A stretch of 64,000 bases of DNA from Actinokineospora diospyrosa. Its GTDB lineage: Bacteria > Actinomycetota > Actinomycetes > Mycobacteriales > Pseudonocardiaceae. Under the pieces are notes generated by a model, which worked only from the letters and a program-made list of their open reading frames with translations, had not been told where the DNA came from and made no database searches. The position numbers and the translations under genes were made by a program. The stretch lies in assembly GCF_024171925.1 (NCBI RefSeq), contig NZ_JAMTCO010000003.1, positions 310,001-374,000 of the forward strand. Reading direction: 5' to 3'. Positions 49,799-61,255 of this stretch are shown piece by piece; positions within the stretch are counted from its first letter, which is position 1; each line of letters starts with the position of its first letter.

Positions 49799-52252
49799 CC
49801 CGCAGCAGGCGCGGATGGCGTCGGGGTTCAGTGTCCTCGTCAGGTCGACCAAGGCCGGATCGGTGAAAAGGGGCCGCAGAGGTTCGGGGATGGTGTCGAG
49901 GTCGTCGGTGCCGATCTGTTCGACGGTGTCTGGGTGGGTGCGTAGGTGGTCGGCGAGGCTGGGCCAGCGGATTTCGAGGATTGTCCACAGTGCTAGGTCG
50001 GCGACCGGGACCGGGTTGCCCTCTAGGGTTCGGACGGCTCGCACCATGCTGTAGGTGTTGATGAACCGCTTCATGGCGCGGGGGTTTTTGGGTAGCCGCT
50101 TGGCGTAGCGCTGCAGTACGTGTTCGGTTGCCGCGATTGCTTCTGGGGTGGTGATGCGGCGTAGTGCCTCGGTGGCGACGCGGTCGCGGACTTCCTGGCT
50201 TGTGGTGCTCATGGTGGCCACCACCTGTGCCTCGGTCGAACTCTGGGCCAGTTCGTCGCGGACCCGGGTCTCCTCCGCGGTGATCGCGGGCCGCGTTGTG
50301 CCGGTGCCGAGGAGTTGGCTCAGGTAGCCCTCCTGCAGGGCGGGATCGATCGACGGGATGGGGACGCGGAGTTGGAAGAACTTGTCCAGGAACAGGTATC
50401 CCAACGGCCTGCCGGGTTCGGCGACGGCGGTGGTGAAGGTTTGGTACGCCTGCTCGTAGCTCGCCCGGATCCACGCCCCGTCCGCGGCGACGACGAAGTG
50501 CGGGCCGATGTCGCGGACCAGGGTTTGCACCGAGTCGAGCAGGTCGACCACATAGGACTCCTTGCAGCGGTCCAGGTCGTCGACCAGGAACACCACCGGG
50601 CGCTTGGTCTTCGCCGCCAGCCAGCCGAAGTGCCGGTTGACCTCCAGCATCGGGTTGGTGTTGGACTGCTCGAACAGCTTGGCCCCGCGCGCGGAGTCCC
50701 ACAGCAGGAACCGGCTGGCCACCAGCGCGCCCGCCACCACCGTGCCCACGCCCGCGACCGCGCCGGTGACGCTCTTGACGATTTCGCCGAAGGTCTTCAG
50801 GTCGGAGGCGAACAACCACCAGATCCCCGCGCCGAGCGCCAACAAGACCGCGAAGGCCAGCGCCACCGGGGCGCCGACGCGCTTGAGCCGGGCGAACGAC
50901 TCGCTGATCCGCAGGGCCAGCCGTCCCCTGAAGCCGCGTTGCCCGCGGATGGCGGTGCGCAGGGCGGTCAGCAGCGCCCACCACGCGGGACCGACCCCGG
51001 CCTCCCGCCACGCGTCGAACGGCACCACGGTGAAGTCCCGCTCCAGTTCCTCCCGCACGAACCCCAGCACGGTGCTCTTGCCGGACCCCCACGGCCCGTC
51101 AAGGTGCACTAGGAACGAGGAGTCCACCCCGCGCAGCTGGTCGGCGATCAGCCGGGCCAGCGGTTGCCGTCGCAGCAGGTCTTGGGCGGCGGGCGCGTCC
51201 GCGGTCCACTCGATCTGATCGGCCATCGGGCGCGCCCAGAGCCGGATGGTCCCGTCCGCGCCGCCGCTCAGCAGGACCGGTCGGTCGTCCAGGGTCCCGA
51301 ACGCCACGCCGCTCACCGGTCCGGCGTGGCCGGGCAGGTTGGTCAGCGCCCCGGACTCCGGTTCCCACACCCGGATGAGCCCGTCGACGCCACCGATGGC
51401 CACCACCGGGGGACCGTCCGGCGTCGCCGCGGCCAAGGACGCCGGCCGCGCGGCCATGGCGAGAGCCGTACCCGCCTGCACCTCGGTGACCAGGCCGTCC
51501 TCGGTGCCCGCGTACAGCCTGGACCCGTGGCCCACCACGCAGGTGTAAGGGGATCCCGTCGGATCTGGCGCCGGAGCGGGTCCGGTGGGGTAGTCCCACA
51601 GGCGGAGCGTCCGGTCGTGGGAGATCGATACCGGGGTCGCCTCGTCGAGCAGGGTCACGCCGATGACGAAGTCGTCGTGCGCGCCGAGGGGGACCACAGA
51701 GCCGTTGGTCCAGCGCAGCACGCGGTTGTCATCGCCGCCGCTGATCACCGACGGACCGCGCCCGGCCGCGATGGTGTTGGCGATCCCCTCGTGCTGGTGC
51801 AGGACGATCCCGGGCTGTTCCCCGTAGAGCGACCAGCCCCGTACCGTGCCGTCCTGGCCGCAGGTGAACACCTGCCCGGGGGCGTACCGGCTCGCCGCCA
51901 CGCCCCACACCGGGCCGACGTGCCCGCGCAATTCACGCCGGGGCGTCCCGTCCAGTGACCAGACCCGCGCCACGCCGTCCTCGCACCCGGCCACCACCAT
52001 CGGCGGTTCGGTCTCCACGAAGGCCACGGAGGTGACCGGTGAACCGACCTCGATCACCCGCTGTTCCCGTAGCGGCGCCATCGCCGCCCGCTTCAGCTCG
52101 GCCGTGACCTGATCCACCGTCAGGACCAGGTCGGCCTCGGCGGGGCTGTGGACCAGGACGGTCCCGGAGTCGGCCAACAGGGACAACAGCGGCGCCGGGA
52201 GGGCGCCGCTGTGCCTGGGGATGTGGAGGCGGGTTTCCTGCTGCGGCGCCAT
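49793..52252 (-). CDS. WD40-repeat / KAP-family P-loop NTPase fusion membrane protein
   Basis: The 819-residue protein has five to six WD40-like blades (about residues 70-345; VWSLDG, GWSLYG, RLWDY, VWEPES and RLWARP strands). A KAP NTPase follows: Walker A GPWGSGKST (386-394, Lys392), two TM segments (about 460-482 and 492-516) inserted in the ATPase as in Kidins220/PifA proteins, Walker B VVFLVDDLDRC (553-563) and a helical C-terminus. KAP proteins are membrane-associated ATPases; F-plasmid PifA causes phage exclusion. The gene starts 13 bases after the lipoprotein gene, same strand. A sensor-type WD40 propeller on a KAP ATPase suggests a signalling or defence role, but this is inference. 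Confidence 0.85.
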   Translation of the reverse strand: MAPQQETRLHIPRHSGALPAPLLSLLADSGTVLVHSPAEADLVLTVDQVTAELKRAAMAPLREQRVIEVGSPVTSVAFVETEPPMVVAGCEDGVARVWSLDGTPRRELRGHVGPVWGVAASRYAPGQVFTCGQDGTVRGWSLYGEQPGIVLHQHEGIANTIAAGRGPSVISGGDDNRVLRWTNGSVVPLGAHDDFVIGVTLLDEATPVSISHDRTLRLWDYPTGPAPAPDPTGSPYTCVVGHGSRLYAGTEDGLVTEVQAGTALAMAARPASLAAATPDGPPVVAIGGVDGLIRVWEPESGALTNLPGHAGPVSGVAFGTLDDRPVLLSGGADGTIRLWARPMADQIEWTADAPAAQDLLRRQPLARLIADQLRGVDSSFLVHLDGPWGSGKSTVLGFVREELERDFTVVPFDAWREAGVGPAWWALLTALRTAIRGQRGFRGRLALRISESFARLKRVGAPVALAFAVLLALGAGIWWLFASDLKTFGEIVKSVTGAVAGVGTVVAGALVASRFLLWDSARGAKLFEQSNTNPMLEVNRHFGWLAAKTKRPVVFLVDDLDRCKESYVVDLLDSVQTLVRDIGPHFVVAADGAWIRASYEQAYQTFTTAVAEPGRPLGYLFLDKFFQLRVPIPSIDPALQEGYLSQLLGTGTTRPAITAEETRVRDELAQSSTEAQVVATMSTTSQEVRDRVATEALRRITTPEAIAATEHVLQRYAKRLPKNPRAMKRFINTYSMVRAVRTLEGNPVPVADLALWTILEIRWPSLADHLRTHPDTVEQIGTDDLDTIPEPLRPLFTDPALVDLTRTLNPDAIRACCGT

Positions 52253-52265
52253 GCGCCGAGGTTAC

Positions 52266-53195
52266 TCAGCCGAAGAAGACCGAGGTGGCCTGGTTGTCGA
52301 ACCCGAGCGCGGCCAGGTCCGGCACGTCACCCTCGACGACCAGGGACTTGCCCTTGCAGTCCTTCTCCGACCACAGCTTCAGCGAGCCCAGCGCCGAGAG
52401 CGACGAGGCGGTGCGCGGGCGGGCCAGGTTCTTGCAGCCCGGACCCGCGGTGCCCTCGGCCGCGCCGTCCTCGCTGAACCGCGGCTCGTCGAACAGCACC
52501 ACGCTGGTGGCCTTCGGGCCGCCGGGCGCGGGGGTGGTGGTCGGCGCGGGCGTGCCCGCCTTCTTGCCGTCGGGGGTCACGCCGAACCACGTGCCGCCGA
52601 CGCCCTGGCCCGCGGTGTCGCCGGGCTTGGTGTCCTTGGCGAAGCGGTACACCGGCCAGCCGCCGATGGTGACCTGGGTGCTGCCGTCGTCGCGCTTGAC
52701 GAAGCCGACCGCGGACTTGGGCACGCCCGCGACGAACACCTTGCTGCCCTTGGCGACGGTCACCGGCGGCCACGTCTTGGCGCAATCACCGTTGCAAGTG
52801 GACTTCGACGGCTTCGCGGTGTCCTTGTCGAACCGGTACAGCGTGAGCCCGGCGCCGTTGACCACCACCGGGTCCAGCGCGCCCGCCTTGCCCGCCTTGA
52901 GCTGGACCCACTTGCGCGCGGTGTCGGCCTGCGCGGAGTTCAGCGTGCCGTCGCTGCCCTTGGCCCAGTCGCCGGTGCCCTCGGTGGCGTTGTTGGCCTT
53001 GGCCGTCCCCGCGAAGAACGACACCCCGTCCTGGGTGGGCGCGGGGTCCGAGCCGTAGCCGTCCGCGCTCGCGCTCGCCGTTGAGTCCACAGTGGACGTG
53101 GAGCTCGGTGCGGCGGACCCGCTGCCGCAGGCCGACAGCGCGACCGCGCCCGCGGTGATCAGGACGGCGACGGACAGCACGTTCTTGCGGTTCAT
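52266..53195 (-). CDS. Secreted lipoprotein with YxxD-type repeats and a crystallin/inhibitor-like C-terminus
   Basis: The start MNRKNVLSVAVLITAGAVAL with lipobox LSAC shows a lipoprotein; the ATG at 53195 is chosen because GGAGAA precedes it and the signal peptide begins there. The body contains two or three copies of the 'secreted repeat' type (LYRFDKDTAKPSKSTC and VYRFAKDTKPGD, the Lipoprotein_15 style with Yx(F/W)xxD). After a Thr/Pro linker the C-terminus (SVVLFDEPRF to NQATSVFFG) resembles a beta/gamma-crystallin or peptidase-inhibitor-I36 fold. Function is unknown; probably cell-surface. It lies between a P450 and the WD40-KAP gene, all on the minus strand. Confidence 0.8.
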   Translation of the reverse strand: MNRKNVLSVAVLITAGAVALSACGSGSAAPSSTSTVDSTASASADGYGSDPAPTQDGVSFFAGTAKANNATEGTGDWAKGSDGTLNSAQADTARKWVQLKAGKAGALDPVVVNGAGLTLYRFDKDTAKPSKSTCNGDCAKTWPPVTVAKGSKVFVAGVPKSAVGFVKRDDGSTQVTIGGWPVYRFAKDTKPGDTAGQGVGGTWFGVTPDGKKAGTPAPTTTPAPGGPKATSVVLFDEPRFSEDGAAEGTAGPGCKNLARPRTASSLSALGSLKLWSEKDCKGKSLVVEGDVPDLAALGFDNQATSVFFG

Positions 53196-53294
53196 TGGTG
53201 TTCTCCCCGATTGGTGGGTTCCGGCCTCCCGCCGGTCTTGGTACGCCTCCAACACGGGCGCCAAGACGCGGCGGTTCAACCGAACCCCGGGGAA

Positions 53295-54494
53295 CTACTT
53301 GTGCAGGACGACCGGGAGCTTCGTCAGGCCGCGCAGGTTGAAGTGCGAGTGCCAGTGCAGCTGCTCGTCGGCGAGCTCGATGCGCGGGTAGCGGGCCAGC
53401 AGTTCGGTGAACGCGGTGCTCGCCTCCAGCTTGCCCAGCACCGCGCCGAGGCAGTAGTGGTTGCCGGAGCTGAACGCCAGCGACTTGGGCTCGGTGCGGC
53501 CCAGGTCGAGCCGATCCGGGTCCGGGTAGCGCTCGGGGTCGCGGCCCGCGGCGTCGAACAGCACGAGCACGGTCTCCCCGGCGGGGATGACCTTGTCGGC
53601 GATCGGGGTGTCCTGGGTCATGATCCGCGCGGCCAGCTGCACCGGCGGGTCGAACCGGGACAGCTCCTCCACCGCGGTGGGCATCAGGCCGGGGTCCGCG
53701 CGCAGCCGCCGCAGCGCCTCGGGCTGCTGGAGCAGGGCGAGCATGCCGTTGGCGATGAGGTTGACGGTGGTCTCGTGGCCCGCGTTGAAGATGAGCAGGA
53801 TGTTGGCCACGATCTCCTCGTCGGTGAGCCGCTCGCCGTCGGCGTCGGGCTGCATCAGCACCGAGAGCAGGTCGTGCTCGGGGTCGGCCGCGCGCCGGGA
53901 GTCCATCAGCTCCAGCAGGTAGGCGCGGAACTCCGGCTCGGCCTTGTTCATCGCGATCCGCCGCTCGGGGGTGACCCCGGGGTCGATGACGTAGCCGACC
54001 TTGTCGGTCCAGTCCCGGCACTTGGCGCGGTCCTCTGGCGGGATGCCCAGCAGCTCGCCGACCACCAGGATCGGCATCGGCAGCGCGAGCCCGGTGATCA
54101 GGTCGACCTCGCCGTCGCCCATCCCGTCCAAGAGCTGGTCCACCACGTGCTGGATGCGCGGCCGCATCCGGTCGATGCTGCGCGGGGTGAACACGCGCGC
54201 GATGAGCCTGCGCATCCGCCGGTGGGCCTGGCCGTCCTGCATGAGCATCCACTTGCTGGTGCTCTTGACCACCGGGCAGGTCGGCCCGCCGCGGATCATC
54301 GCCCAGCCCGGGTCGGCCGGGAAGTTGCTCGACGCCGACGGCGCGCGCAGCAGGGCGTCGACGTCGTCGTAGCGGGAGAGCACCCAGTAGCCGAACGGCG
54401 AGCGGTGCACCGGGTCGCTCTCGCGCAGCCGCCGGTAGTAGGCGAAGCGGTCGGCGGCCAGTGCCGGGTCGTTCAGGTCGAACAGTGCGGTCAT
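53295..54494 (-). CDS. Cytochrome P450 (class I bacterial)
   Basis: The 399-residue P450 has heme motif FSSGNHYCLG (Cys348), I-helix AGHETT (238-243) and ExxR in EELSR (277-280). The ATG at 54494 is chosen over one 11 codons upstream because MTALFDLNDP matches family N-termini. Its promoter region carries the same AGGGG direct repeat leading into a TTG -35 box as two sugar-gene promoters, suggesting that it belongs to the macrolide pathway although it lies about 10 kb from the aminotransferase. Substrate unknown. A lipoprotein gene follows after 99 bases. Confidence 0.93.
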   Translation of the reverse strand: MTALFDLNDPALAADRFAYYRRLRESDPVHRSPFGYWVLSRYDDVDALLRAPSASSNFPADPGWAMIRGGPTCPVVKSTSKWMLMQDGQAHRRMRRLIARVFTPRSIDRMRPRIQHVVDQLLDGMGDGEVDLITGLALPMPILVVGELLGIPPEDRAKCRDWTDKVGYVIDPGVTPERRIAMNKAEPEFRAYLLELMDSRRAADPEHDLLSVLMQPDADGERLTDEEIVANILLIFNAGHETTVNLIANGMLALLQQPEALRRLRADPGLMPTAVEELSRFDPPVQLAARIMTQDTPIADKVIPAGETVLVLFDAAGRDPERYPDPDRLDLGRTEPKSLAFSSGNHYCLGAVLGKLEASTAFTELLARYPRIELADEQLHWHSHFNLRGLTKLPVVLHK

Positions 54495-54536
54495 AGCGGG
54501 ATCCGTCCCTGACAGGCCTGGTCGCACGACGGTCCG

Positions 54537-54582
54537 ATCGTGCTGTCGGCCGGGGGCACCGTCAACCCCTAGGTGGACCCCT
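54537..54582 (-). promoter_or_regulatory. Candidate P450 promoter with AGGGG direct repeat
   Basis: On the minus strand AGGGG (54582-54578) is followed 12 bases on by AGGGGTTG (54570-54563), giving -35 TTGACG (54565-54560) and a weak -10 CACGAT (54542-54537) after 17 bases. It parallels the repeats at 39265 and 41265. Confidence 0.5.
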
Positions 54583-54583
54583 A

Positions 54584-54600
54584 GTGACCGTCACGGTCAC
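54584..54600. promoter_or_regulatory. Palindromic operator GTGACCGT-c-ACGGTCAC
   Basis: A perfect 8-bp inverted repeat with a one-base spacer lies directly upstream of the P450 promoter repeat. It is typical of a dimeric regulator site. The rest of 54601-54907 contains short inverted motifs (GTACgccGTAC, TAACtgatGTTA) but no gene that I can support. Confidence 0.5.
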
Positions 54601-54907
54601 ACTCAGCGACATCCGCAGGTCGCTACGGTCGGTGATCTCGGTGGTGGCGTTCGGTACAAGATCACTCGGTCGCGGCCCATGAGGGGGTGTCGGACGAGGG
54701 GCGACCGGCGTTACTTTACGGTTCAACGTGTACGCCGTACGAGTGATACTTGGTTGCGAGTCGGTTGTCATAAGTCACGACGTGTAACTGATGTTATGGG
54801 TCGATGCGATGGAACGGGCAACAGAGCCCCCAGGCGGCCCAACCAGCGCCCGGACCTCGCGCAGCGGACCGCCTCGGGGCTTGGCACACAGAAGAATCGA
54901 CATCGCC

Positions 54908-55168
54908 ATGACACTGCTGTGGATCATCGGTGGCCTCGCGGTACTCGCCGTCCTCACCTGGCGCCTGCGCCGGGCCTCGTCCCTGGTCGACCGCATCCTG
55001 CTCGAGGAGCGGGTCGGCGCCGAGCACGACGCCAGGCTGGACGAGCACGCCAGGGTCGTCGCCGCCGAGCAGGCCCCGGAGCGGACCGTCGCGTGGCCGC
55101 ACCCGCCGCGCCTGGCCTGGGCGCGTCCCGACACGCGCACCGGCGCGCACGACCGCTTGGTCGGCTGA
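54908..55168 (+). CDS. Small membrane protein, 86 aa
   Basis: The ATG at 54908 begins MTLLWIIGGLAVLAVLTWRLRR, one N-terminal TM helix, followed by a charged helical tail and a Pro/Arg-rich end. No family is recognised. The start is inferred from the TM segment; the frame is open further upstream (54791) but that part looks non-coding. It is divergent from the P450. Confidence 0.5.
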   Translation: MTLLWIIGGLAVLAVLTWRLRRASSLVDRILLEERVGAEHDARLDEHARVVAAEQAPERTVAWPHPPRLAWARPDTRTGAHDRLVG

Positions 55169-55390
55169 ACGAAGGACCCGATCGCACCGGGCCGGGTGGC
55201 CCTGGCCGGTTCGCGTACGAGGAGTCGAGCATGGAGTGGGGAAGCCGGGACTGGACGCGGTGGGCGCCGCGTCGCGGTTGGGGCAACCGTCCCGACCCGT
55301 TCGGTCCCCCGGTCGGTGGGCGCCGACCGGGGGACCACCGGGCAGGCGCGCGGCGCGGCCCGGGGGTGGATCGCTAGCGGGGACCTGGCC

Positions 55391-55846
55391 TCAGCACGGG
55401 TCGCCGAGGGCGGCGCGCAGTCCGCGCCGGTCGACCCAGCCCAGGTGGGCGCGGGCCAGCGGGCCGCGGAAGGACCACAGGTGGTGCTGGCACCAGCGCG
55501 CCGAGCGGCCGTCGCGCTGGCTCGGCGCCAGGTTCGGCCCGAGGTAGGTGCCGGAGAACTCCAACCGGGTCTCGACGGTGTCGGTCCCGGTGTGCCTGGC
55601 GCTGAGAATGCGGGCGTGGATATCGGGCATCCGGCGGCGCGCGGTCAACACCGAAAAGCGCAACCCGGCAATTCCGTCGTCGAATACCCGGACGTCGGAC
55701 AGATCTCGGATATCGGCGTGCGCGAACTCGTCGAGAACGGTGTAGTCGCCCTCGTTCACCGTTTCCCGGATGAACGCCACCGCGATGTCCACCTGCTCGC
55801 TCGCGTGGCTGGGCCGCGCGGGCAGCAGGGCGAGCGCGCCGCTCAC
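55391..55846 (-). CDS. SnoaL-like / NTF2-fold protein
   Basis: The 151-residue protein with VAFIRETVNEGDYTVLDEF, HADIRDL and a late TRLEFSGTYLG strand has the size and pattern of SnoaL-like polyketide cyclase or nuclear-transport-factor-2-fold proteins. The substrate is unknown, and many members have no cyclase role. The GTG start overlaps the stop of the upstream thioesterase gene (GTGA), so the two are co-expressed. Confidence 0.65.
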   Translation of the reverse strand: MSGALALLPARPSHASEQVDIAVAFIRETVNEGDYTVLDEFAHADIRDLSDVRVFDDGIAGLRFSVLTARRRMPDIHARILSARHTGTDTVETRLEFSGTYLGPNLAPSQRDGRSARWCQHHLWSFRGPLARAHLGWVDRRGLRAALGDPC

Positions 55847-56397
55847 CGCGGTGTCGGCAGGGCGACCTCGGCCAGGGCTGCTTTGAGCGCTCTGCGGTAC
55901 TCGCGGCGGATGGCCGCGGCGCGGTGGCGGGCGTACTCGGCGTCGGTCTCCGGGTGCACCGGGCGCACCGGCCGGGGCGCGCCGTCGGCGTCGACGGCGA
56001 CGAACACCAGGTGCGCCTCGGCGATGCGCTCCTGCTCGCCGCTGCCGTGCCAGCGCCGGGCGTTGACCTGCACACCGATGTCCATCGAGGTGCGGCCGGT
56101 GCCCTCGACCTGGGCGACGGCGGCGACGATGTCGCCTGCCCAGAACGGGGCGAAGAAGGTCATGTCGGTCACCGACGCGGTCACCGCGTGCCCGTCGCTG
56201 TGGCGCACCGCGGCCGCCCAGCCGACCTCGTCGGCGAGTTCCAGGATCAGCGTGCCCTTGCCGGAGCCGAACATGTTCTCGTCGCCCGGCCAGATGACGC
56301 GGGACAGCTCGCAGCGCGAGTGGCCCATCGGCCGCCCGGTCGGCAGGGGCGGCGCGTCGGTCAGCGGTGCCCGTGTTGAGGTGTCGACGGGGGTCAT
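55843..56397 (-). CDS. Hotdog-fold acyl-CoA thioesterase
   Basis: The 184-residue protein begins MTPVDTSTRAPLTDAPPLPT. Its core has VIWPGDENMFGSGKGTLILELADEVGWAAA, with the N-E/G pattern of BACH/YciA-type hotdog thioesterases, and DMTFFAPFWAGDIVAA. It would hydrolyse acyl-CoA; a housekeeping or pathway-related editing role cannot be decided. It is coupled to the SnoaL-like gene. Confidence 0.75.
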   Translation of the reverse strand: MTPVDTSTRAPLTDAPPLPTGRPMGHSRCELSRVIWPGDENMFGSGKGTLILELADEVGWAAAVRHSDGHAVTASVTDMTFFAPFWAGDIVAAVAQVEGTGRTSMDIGVQVNARRWHGSGEQERIAEAHLVFVAVDADGAPRPVRPVHPETDAEYARHRAAAIRREYRRALKAALAEVALPTPR

Positions 56398-56650
56398 CGG
56401 AAGTGTTTCTCCAAGGGGAGTTCGGTCACGTCGAACGGGGAACCGGAACGGGGATTTACTGGGAGACCGGGCCAGTCTAAACGATCACTTGGGTGACCCC
56501 GGCCAATTTCTCATGATCGGCGCATATCTCCCTGTGTCGGGCGACAAAGTTGACTGTCCGTGATCGAAGTGGGCCCAAAATGTCGGATACCACTAGCTCG
56601 ATACGGTGATGACCGGTGAACCGCGCGGTTCGCGGTACTCGACCCTGTGG

Positions 56651-56702
56651 GTGACCCCCACCCTCGCCCCGCGTGCGCGAGGAGGGGCCGGGAAGGCCCC
56701 TC
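56651..56702 (+). promoter_or_regulatory. Structured leader upstream of the glycyl-tRNA synthetase
   Basis: Successive hairpins precede the gene: GTGGG/CCCAC (around 56648-56662), CCTCGC (56662-56667)/GCGAGG (56677-56682) and a perfect 8-bp stem GAGGGGCC (56682-56689)/GGCCCCTC (56695-56702). The last is terminator-like without a U-tract. The remainder of 56398-56650 shows no gene. Confidence 0.4.
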
Positions 56703-56747
56703 TAGACTTCGCGGGCACCCCCCACCAGCCCATAGTGAGGTTTCGCC

Positions 56748-59735
<2,988 letters not shown>

Positions 59736-59748
59736 GAATCACCCGAAG

Positions 59749-59779
59749 ACCCGGTCCAGGTCCGCCTGGGCCGGGTTTT
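59749..59779 (+). terminator. Rho-independent terminator after glyS
   Basis: ACCCGGtCCAGG and CCTGGgCCGGGT form a strong stem with loop tccg, followed by TTTTC, 14 bases after the stop codon. Confidence 0.85.
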
Positions 59780-60327
59780 CGCTATCCGGGTCAGGTGTCC
59801 TGGGCCATCAGGTCAGTCTTACTTCGCAACCCACTCGGCATTGTGCCGCGCCCGCCCATTCGCCCCGCGGGTTCGATCGGCATATGTCGAACATGACCGC
59901 CGCGGCGCCCGGTGTCGCTTTTCGGCGCGAGTCCCTCGAGCGGTTAGCGAACACCCTGGGTGGTCGGCCGGTGGCCGAATTGCGTGGTCACCCCCGTCGC
60001 GGGCACCCGTTCGGCCCGCATTCGCCGCCGCCCGCCCGGCCGCCGCCCGCGCGGCGATCGGGGTATTCACCCGCGGCGGGCGAGCGGGCCGACTCGGGGA
60101 ATGCCTACCGTCCGTCGCCGCCCGGATTGCCCGTCCGGGCTTTCGTATGCCGTCCGGCACGGCGCTCGCCCGGTCGGCCCATCCGGCGGAATGAACCTCC
60201 CGGCGCGGTACCCCCGCGGCGGTGAAATCCGGGGTCGACCGGCGGATATGTCCCACGTGGACCCGGCTTTCGCCGATCCGCGGCCGCGGTGGCCGCGCGC
60301 GCGGGGCATTAGCCGAAGGACGCCTAT
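59780..60327. other. Noncoding interval between glyS and lsr2
   Basis: About 550 bp of GC-rich sequence with several overlapping frames on both strands. None has a plausible start, ribosome site or recognisable protein, so I call no gene here. Confidence 0.5.
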
Positions 60328-60356
60328 TTGAAAGAGTGTTGCGCAGCGGGTACTGT
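60328..60356 (+). promoter_or_regulatory. Sigma-70-like promoter of lsr2
   Basis: TTGAAA (60328-60333), a 17-base spacer and TACTGT (60351-60356) lie in a locally AT-richer stretch about 60 bases before the lsr2 start. Confidence 0.6.
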
Positions 60357-60418
60357 TCACGCCAAGTGGGGAGCTGTTTTCCAATTCCCGTGACACCCCG
60401 TGTGCAGTGAGGTGCCCT

Positions 60419-60817
60419 ATGGCTCAGAAGACCATCGTCCAGCTTTACGACGACCTCGACGGCTCGGCTGGCGAGGACATCCGCCCGGTCGAATTCAGCC
60501 TGGACGGGGCGAACTACGAGATCGACCTGAATGAGGCGAACGCGACCCGCCTGCGCGAGCAGCTCGCCGAGTTCGTCGCCGCGGCCCGCCGCACCGGTGG
60601 CCGGGTCAAGCGGCACACCGCGCCGTCGGCCAAGCCAGCTGGTGACACCCGCTCCAAGGAGCAGACCAAGGCGATCCGGGACTGGGCCAGGCAGAACGGC
60701 CACGAGATCTCCGAGCGCGGTCGCATCCCGAGCGCGGTCGTCGAGGCGTTCGAAGAGGCCCACACGGTGAAGGCCAAGGGCAACGGCAAGGCCAAGAAGG
60801 CGGCTTTCTCCGGCTGA
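60419..60817 (+). CDS. lsr2: Lsr2 nucleoid-associated xenogeneic silencer
   Basis: From MAQKTIVQLYDDLDG the 132-residue protein matches Lsr2: an N-terminal dimerisation domain (VEFSLDGANYEIDLNEANA), a linker and a C-terminal DNA-binding domain with IRDWARQNGHEISERGRIP. The RGR loop inserts in the minor groove of AT-rich DNA. It silences foreign and secondary-metabolite DNA in actinobacteria. The ATG at 60419 follows GTGAGG and is preferred over one four codons upstream. A basic KAKGNGKAKK tail is present. Confidence 0.97.
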   Translation: MAQKTIVQLYDDLDGSAGEDIRPVEFSLDGANYEIDLNEANATRLREQLAEFVAAARRTGGRVKRHTAPSAKPAGDTRSKEQTKAIRDWARQNGHEISERGRIPSAVVEAFEEAHTVKAKGNGKAKKAAFSG

Positions 60818-60832
60818 TCCAGCCACCGGGAC

Positions 60833-60862
60833 GGACCGCGGCGGGGCGACCCGCCGCGGTCC
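60833..60862. terminator. Bidirectional terminator hairpin after lsr2
   Basis: A perfect 13-bp stem (60833-60845 with 60850-60862) is closed by a GCGA tetraloop between two convergent genes. It is followed by tgttgttc. Confidence 0.75.
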
Positions 60863-60877
60863 CGCTGTTGTTCGGGG

Positions 60878-61222
60878 CTAGAAGCTGACCCCGCCCTGGA
60901 TATCGCGGGCCTGCAGCACCTTCCCGCTCACGGTTCCGGTGATCTGGTTCACCACCCCGCCGCGGTCAGCGTGCGCCCCGGCCTCGCGCGCCCAGCCTTC
61001 CCGCAGCTGTTCGGCGAACTCCGGATCGGCCACCTGCTCCCGTTCCAATTCCGCGGCCAGCGCCGCCACCTCGACGGACTCCGGGGCGGCCCCGGCCGAG
61101 GCGGTCAACACCGCCGCCGCTTCCGCGCGCTTGCTGAATCGGTCGCGCACCAGCTCGTAGAGCGCGCCGACCGACTTGGCCGCCAGGGCCGCCGCGATTG
61201 ACACCAACACCGGTTCGGGCAT
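60878..61222 (-). CDS. Small protein with effector-associated-type C-terminal tail, 114 aa
   Basis: MPEPVLVSIAAALAAKSVGA begins a helical, Ala-rich protein whose C-terminus ends SGKVLQARDIQGGVSF. Tails of the form GxVxGxVxQAxxIxGGVxF are common on actinobacterial proteins of conflict and signalling systems. That association is from general knowledge and the tail's role is not settled. The start at 61222 follows GGGAGGGG. The gene is convergent with lsr2. Confidence 0.65.
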   Translation of the reverse strand: MPEPVLVSIAAALAAKSVGALYELVRDRFSKRAEAAAVLTASAGAAPESVEVAALAAELEREQVADPEFAEQLREGWAREAGAHADRGGVVNQITGTVSGKVLQARDIQGGVSF

Positions 61223-61255
61223 CCGAACCCCTCCCTTAGCCTGCGGTCGTTCCAC

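Noticed and set aside
56600..56650. T-box riboswitch upstream of glyS (ggtgaaccgcg resembles a T-box core)
   Set aside because: I could not find a specifier loop or the paired antiterminator partner; the match is short and off-consensus.
59819..60826. 335-residue minus-strand frame over the glyS-lsr2 gap
   Set aside because: It runs antisense through lsr2, has Arg/Ala-rich low-information composition and no plausible start site.
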